From NCBI RefSeq assembly GCF_008124835.1, contig NZ_VNHW01000008.1, forward strand, positions 62,001 through 126,000: DNA of 64,000 nt, in the 5' to 3' direction. The notes under the pieces are model-generated. The model worked only from the letters and a program-made list of their open reading frames with translations, was not told the DNA's origin and did no database searches. Origin of the DNA: Blastococcus xanthinilyticus. GTDB lineage: Bacteria; Actinomycetota; Actinomycetes; Mycobacteriales; Geodermatophilaceae. The translations under genes were made by a program, and so were the position numbers. Below, in pieces: positions 61,201 to 64,000 of this stretch (its first letter is position 1; every line of letters starts with the position of its first letter).

Positions 61201-62655
61201 GCCGCCGACGGGCACCTGCTGGTCATCGGCTCGCCGAAGAGCGGGCGGTCCCAGCTGCTCCGGACCCTGGCCGGGGCCGTCGGAACGCGCTGCTCGACCG
61301 GCGACGTGCACCTGTACGCGCTGGACTGCGGGAACGGCGCGCTCCTGCCGCTGGCGGACCTGCCGCAGTGCGGCGCGGTGGTGACCCGCACCCAGACCGA
61401 GCGTGCGGTGCGACTCCTGGACCGGCTCTCCCGGGAGCTGGAACGGCGTCAGCAGGTGCTCGCCGACGGCGGGTTCGCCGACATCGCCGAGCAGCGCCGG
61501 CGGACGGCCGCCGGCGAGCGGCTGCCGCACGTCCTCCTGCTGCTCGACCGCTGGGAGGGGTTCACCCCCACGCTCGGCGAGGTGGAGGGCGGCCGGCTCA
61601 CCGACGTCCTCCTGTCGATCGTCCGCGAGGGCGCGTCGGTGGGGGTCTCGGTGGTGATCACCGGCGACCGGTCGCTGGGCACCGCCCGGCTGGCATCGCT
61701 CACCGACGGCAAGCTGGTGATGCGGCTGGCCGACCGCGGCGACTACCCGCTCGTCGGCGTTCCCGGCCGCCAGGTGCCCGACGCCATGCCGCCGGGCCGG
61801 GCGGTCGCGGTCGACGGCGCCGTGGAGACGCAGGTGGCGCTGCTCGCCGACGACGAGTCCGGTCAGGGGCAGGCCGCCGCGATCGCCGAGATCGCCAAGG
61901 CGGCGCACGTGCGCGACGCGCTGGTGCCGCGACCGGCCCGCCCCTTCCGGGTGGACGTGCTGCCCGCGCGGATCACCTTCGACGCGGCGGAGGACCTGCG
62001 CCCGGCCGGGGCGGGGGCCGGCTTCGCCCTCGTGGGGGTCGGCGGCGACGAGCTCGCCGCCGTCGGGCCGGACCTGGTCGGGGGCGCCCCGGCGTTCGTG
62101 GTGGCCGGCCCCGGGCGGTCGGGCCGGAGCTCGGTCCTGGCCGTCATGGCCGAGTCGCTGCTGCGCCGGGGGACGCGGGTCGCCGTCTGCGCGCCGAAGG
62201 CCTCACCGCTGCGGGCACTGGCCGGACGTCCCGGTGTGGTCGCGGTGGTCGAGGACCCCGCCACGCCGGCCGACCGCTGGCGCGAGCTGCTCGCGGCCGA
62301 GCCCGGCCGGCCGCTCGTGCTGCTGCTCGACGACGGCGACGTGCTGCGCGACTGCCCGGCGGGCGAGGTCTTCCGGGAGGTGGCCCGGGGTTACGCCGGG
62401 CCGCGGCGCAGCCTGGTGCTCGCCGGCAGCGCCGACGGCATCTGCACCGGGCTGTCGGGGTGGCAGGTGGACGTGCGCCGGGCCCGGCAGGGCGTGCTGC
62501 TGTCCCCGCAGGGCAGCACCGACGGCGACCTGATCGGGATCCGCGTGCCGCGCGGCGCCGTCGGCGGGCCGGTGCAGCCCGGGCGCGGGCTGCTGCACCT
62601 GGGCGACGGCGCGCTGCGCACGGTGGCCGTGCCCGCCCCGCCGGGCGACCGCTGA
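58267..62655 (+). CDS. FHA-domain FtsK/SpoIIIE ATPase (EccC/EssC-like type VII secretion motor)
   Basis: 1,462 residues. Residues 1-72 form a ubiquitin/YukD-like strand pattern; 85-180 are an FHA domain (VLGRSSDLGFADRSMSRRHALL, GSANGT); two transmembrane helices follow at 227-266. Three FtsK/SpoIIIE-type ATPase domains have Walker A GTTGAGKS (~647), GSPKSGRS (~988) and GPGRSGRS (~1281); the Walker B of the first is LLIVIDEF (~752). The second and third P-loops have Arg in place of the catalytic Lys, so only domain 1 should hydrolyse ATP normally. Architecture is that of EccC/EssC; no EccB, EccD, EccE or mycosin gene is nearby. GTG 58267 has GGGAGGA upstream. Confidence 0.93.
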   Translation: MRVQLSVGQADGTLLDVAVDVDEDLPVRRVATELGRVAGVPAEGLWLSGVRQDDDQPVGESALVDGAVVHLSAAPAAPAGPTARGWQLRVGSGPGSGLVADLPVGEHVLGRSSDLGFADRSMSRRHALLRMGPDGATLRDLGSANGTLLDGEPVTGDEDGVEVRPGQLVRLGDTQLEIGPARTSDAAVEPAGPGARAFVRAPRLLPAEREVRIELPQEPRAREPRRFPLVMILAPVVVGVVLAAVMRSPLYLVFAVAGPLMMVGNTVADRRQGAREDRRAREEHQRELARALARIETALREETARRRVAHPDPPEALLTAVLPGRRLWERRRDDPDALDLRLGAADLPARVVVTERSGRGEPSEQRTVPAVPAVVPLREAGVLGLAGPAGPLAGLLRWVVLQLAVHHPPRDLALTVLAPRGRDDWNWVRWLPHARPAGGEGPVALVGNDPETVSTRVAELVALVKARRDAAASGGGRAQPESFPAHVLVVHGYRPLRTTPGLAQVLQDGPAVGVYAVCADEEERFLPEAATATAVFDPAEEALLSVRRSGSDAVHGVLAEPVAADLAEAAARALAPLRDVSLADDDEVLPDSVRLLDVLGLEPPTVDGIRARWQLEGRTTRLVAGAGLHGSFALDLRTDGPHALVAGTTGAGKSELLQTMIASLAVGNRPDALNFVLVDYKGGSAFKDCVRLPHTVGMVTDLDAHLVERALTSLAAELTYREHVLAGAGVKDIDDHLELRAREPGLPPLPRLLIVIDEFASMARELPDFVSGLVGIAQRGRSLGIHLVLATQRPSGVVSPEIRANTNLRISLRVTDAADSTDVLDAPDAVRIPKSAPGRGFARLGHGALVPFQAGRIGGRRPGQGAVAAAVPFVVPLGWHQVGYAPPATPRAADRPADVELTDLSVLVEAVRGAATAEQVPAQRSPWLDPLPDRVLAADLDAPPAHAPPTDAPAPVRLPYGVQDLPARQERRIAVFDPAADGHLLVIGSPKSGRSQLLRTLAGAVGTRCSTGDVHLYALDCGNGALLPLADLPQCGAVVTRTQTERAVRLLDRLSRELERRQQVLADGGFADIAEQRRRTAAGERLPHVLLLLDRWEGFTPTLGEVEGGRLTDVLLSIVREGASVGVSVVITGDRSLGTARLASLTDGKLVMRLADRGDYPLVGVPGRQVPDAMPPGRAVAVDGAVETQVALLADDESGQGQAAAIAEIAKAAHVRDALVPRPARPFRVDVLPARITFDAAEDLRPAGAGAGFALVGVGGDELAAVGPDLVGGAPAFVVAGPGRSGRSSVLAVMAESLLRRGTRVAVCAPKASPLRALAGRPGVVAVVEDPATPADRWRELLAAEPGRPLVLLLDDGDVLRDCPAGEVFREVARGYAGPRRSLVLAGSADGICTGLSGWQVDVRRARQGVLLSPQGSTDGDLIGIRVPRGAVGGPVQPGRGLLHLGDGALRTVAVPAPPGDR

Positions 62656-62693
62656 CCCCGGTCCCGGCGCGGCGACCGCGGCCGGGAACGACA

Positions 62694-62723
62694 GAGGCCG
62701 CCTCGCGGGTGCGAGGCGGCCTC
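62694..62723. terminator. Bidirectional terminator hairpin
   Basis: GAGGCCGCCTCGC (62694-62706) pairs perfectly with GCGAGGCGGCCTC (62711-62723) over a GGGT loop, between the convergent ends of the ATPase and WXG100 genes. Confidence 0.88.
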
Positions 62724-62740
62724 CGCGGTGCGGTGCCGGG

Positions 62741-63037
62741 TCAGCGGCCGAGGGCACCGGCCAGCTGGGTGTCGGCGTCGCGGAAGGTGGCGGCGGCCTG
62801 GTTCAGGTACTGCGCCATGCCGTCGAGGCCGGCGATCGTGTTCTTCGCGCCGGAGTCGAACTCCTCGTAGGAGGCCTGGAAGCTCCGGCTCGAGCTGTCG
62901 GTGACGTAGCCCTCGGCGACCAGCTGGTCGACCAGGCTCTTCAGCCGCCCGAGCATGCCGTCGATCTCGGTACGGCCGGCCTGCAGCCGGCCGGCCGCGT
63001 CCTCCATCTGCTGGTAGGTGACGTTCACGTTCGCCAT
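62741..63037 (-). CDS. WXG100-family protein
   Basis: 98 residues, the standard size of secreted ESAT-6-like helical hairpin proteins. First helix [43 protein letters not shown], turn, second helix [43 protein letters not shown]. The canonical Trp-x-Gly in the turn is replaced by VTDSSS. Likely substrate or partner of the convergent EccC-like ATPase. ATG 63037. The next 242 bases (63038-63279) contain its promoter region and no gene. Confidence 0.9.
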   Translation of the reverse strand: MANVNVTYQQMEDAAGRLQAGRTEIDGMLGRLKSLVDQLVAEGYVTDSSSRSFQASYEEFDSGAKNTIAGLDGMAQYLNQAAATFRDADTQLAGALGR

Positions 63038-63279
63038 GGCGCATCCAATCCGAACAGGCCCGGTAGCGGACGTCGCACCGGGGGTGAGTGGGTCTGCGCG
63101 GGACCGTAGCCACCCGGCGGCGCGGCCCGCTGGGCTCCGCCGGCTGCCTGTGGACAACGGTGCGCCGGCGTCGTCGCACCGGCCGGACCCGTCGGGGTCG
63201 CGGACCCCACCGGGCACCTGCTTGGGTGCAGGGGCGGCTCCGGGCAGCGGGCCCGGCCGCTTCCGGGAGGTTCGGCGCG

Positions 63280-63597
63280 ATGGTGCACAGGCTCGTGGTC
63301 AGCTACGGACAGCCGGCCGACCCGGCGGCGTTCGACACGTACTACCGGGAGGTGCACGCACCGCTGGCGCTGCGGCAGCCCGGGCTCGTGCGGCTCACCT
63401 ACGGCCACGCCCGGCCCCTGGACCCCCGGCAGGAGGGCCCCTACCTCGTGGCGGAGCTGGACTTCGACTCCGAGGCGGCGATGGGGGAGTCGATGGCCTC
63501 CCCGGAGGGGCGCGCCGCGGGCGCCGACCTCGCCAATTTCGCCACCGGGGGCGTCACCCTGGTGCACTTCGACGTGCAGCAGGCGAGCGGCGCGTGA
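63280..63597 (+). CDS. EthD-family ferredoxin-like-fold protein
   Basis: 105 residues. EthD-type alpha+beta barrel: [40 protein letters not shown], then [20 protein letters not shown] and a C-terminal strand ([10 protein letters not shown]). Members often assist ring or ether degradation or act as small cofactor-free enzymes. Its stop overlaps the GTG of a ThDP enzyme, so they likely belong to one catabolic pathway; substrate unknown. GGGAGG lies 9 bases before ATG 63280. Confidence 0.85.
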   Translation: MVHRLVVSYGQPADPAAFDTYYREVHAPLALRQPGLVRLTYGHARPLDPRQEGPYLVAELDFDSEAAMGESMASPEGRAAGADLANFATGGVTLVHFDVQQASGA

Positions 63598-64000
63598 ACG
63601 GCGCGCAGGCACTGATCCGCACCCTCGTCGACGCCGGCGTCGACGTCTGCTTCGCCAACCCCGGCACGTCGGAGATGCACTTCGTCGCCGCGCTCGACGA
63701 CGTCCCGGAGATGCGCGCGGTGCTGACCCTCTTCGAGGGTGTCGCCACCGGTGCCGCCGACGGCTACGCGCGCATGACCGGCCGGCCCGCCGCGACCCTC
63801 CTGCACCTGGGGCCGGGCATGGGCAACGGGCTGGCCAACCTGCACAACGCGCGGCGCGGCCGGGCGCCGATGGTCAACGTGGTCGGCGACCACGCCCGCT
63901 CGCACAAGCGGCTGGACGCGCCGCTGGAGTCCGACATCGACGCGGTCGCCGGCACCTTCTCCTCGTGGGTGCGCCGGTCGCTGGCGCCGGCCGACGTGGC
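63594..64000 (+). CDS. Thiamine-diphosphate enzyme (acetolactate-synthase-like), 5' part
   Basis: The first 135 residues of a ThDP-dependent decarboxylase/synthase. N-terminal ThDP-binding module: [31 protein letters not shown] with the catalytic Glu in [30 protein letters not shown]. IlvB-like and benzoylformate-decarboxylase-like enzymes share this pattern, so the reaction is open. GTG 63594 overlaps the EthD stop (GTGA). The gene continues past the window end. Confidence 0.88.
   Translation, partial: MNGAQALIRTLVDAGVDVCFANPGTSEMHFVAALDDVPEMRAVLTLFEGVATGAADGYARMTGRPAATLLHLGPGMGNGLANLHNARRGRAPMVNVVGDHARSHKRLDAPLESDIDAVAGTFSSWVRRSLAPADV

Noticed and set aside
1-64000. tRNA or rRNA genes
   Set aside because: No cloverleaf with a TTCGA-type T-loop or rRNA signature was found by eye on either strand; a tRNAscan run would be decisive.

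Overview
The window is very GC-rich (roughly three quarters G+C), uses GTG as a start nearly as often as ATG, and carries mycothiol synthesis (mshB), DUF3117, a SigE/anti-sigma/HtrA/TatB block and a WXG100 protein with an FtsK/SpoIIIE ATPase. That points to a high-GC actinobacterium. Gene content and style fit the Geodermatophilaceae (Blastococcus, Geodermatophilus, Modestobacter), but the genus is an inference. Many genes look leaderless: a TANNNT-like -10 box lies 6 to 8 bases upstream of the start codon with no Shine-Dalgarno sequence.

Layout. 1-2.5 kb: end of an oligopeptide ABC operon (oppC-oppD-oppF) whose last gene has an in-frame amber stop. 2.6-7.5 kb: mshB, a small membrane protein, an acetyltransferase and a GAF-GGDEF-EAL protein. 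7.7-16.9 kb: the lysine/diaminopimelate group (fdxA-dapC, dapD/dapE divergent, LOG protein, DivIVA-like protein), interrupted at 9.2-12.9 kb by a zinc-ribbon/nuclease-like protein, a lysozyme-like membrane protein and a hydrolase. 16.9-29.8 kb: transporters, a small HTH regulator with twin palindromic operators, tag, DUF3117, a carotenoid-type oxidoreductase, a PAS-GAF-PP2C phosphatase, a spore-photoproduct-lyase-like radical SAM protein and a split 5-oxoprolinase set (pxpA apart from pxpBC). 30-33.1 kb: a vitamin B12 importer (btuF-btuC-btuD) behind a cobalamin riboswitch. 33.1-41.3 kb: divergent glgM/glgC, a methyltransferase, sigE-rseA-htrA-tatB and mrp. 41.5-50.4 kb: azlCD with a broken azlD copy, membrane proteins, a DUF1003/MgtE-N pair, phzF-like and EamA genes, and a CitE-like lyase. 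50.4-58.1 kb: M23 peptidase, acyl-CoA dehydrogenase, and an RHH regulator-DUF4097-DrrAB-like ABC operon. 58.3-64 kb: a 1,462-residue FHA-FtsK/SpoIIIE ATPase with a convergent WXG100 protein, then an EthD-like gene coupled to a ThDP enzyme that runs off the window.

From memory, the backbone order (mshB, fdxA, dapC, dapD/dapE, LOG, tag, DUF3117, glgA/glgC, methyltransferase, sigE-rseA-htrA-tatB, mrp, DUF1003/MgtE-N) parallels the Rv1170-Rv1232 stretch of Mycobacterium tuberculosis. Departures from that order mark likely accessory insertions.

The least ordinary signals are: a dispersed ~105-bp structured repeat (four copies, two of them in tandem, with covarying stems); the multi-zinc-ribbon nuclease-like protein at 9.2-10.8 kb; an 11-bp-phased TGRYGTCA operator array before the RHH gene; a 24-bp intergenic region that seems to hold two divergent leaderless promoters sharing a TA; two apparent CTG start codons inside CTGA stop/start overlaps; and an EccC-like ATPase whose second and third P-loops both have Arg in place of Lys. 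No rRNA, tRNA, CRISPR array or transposase was seen, and no gene-free stretch exceeds 300 bases.
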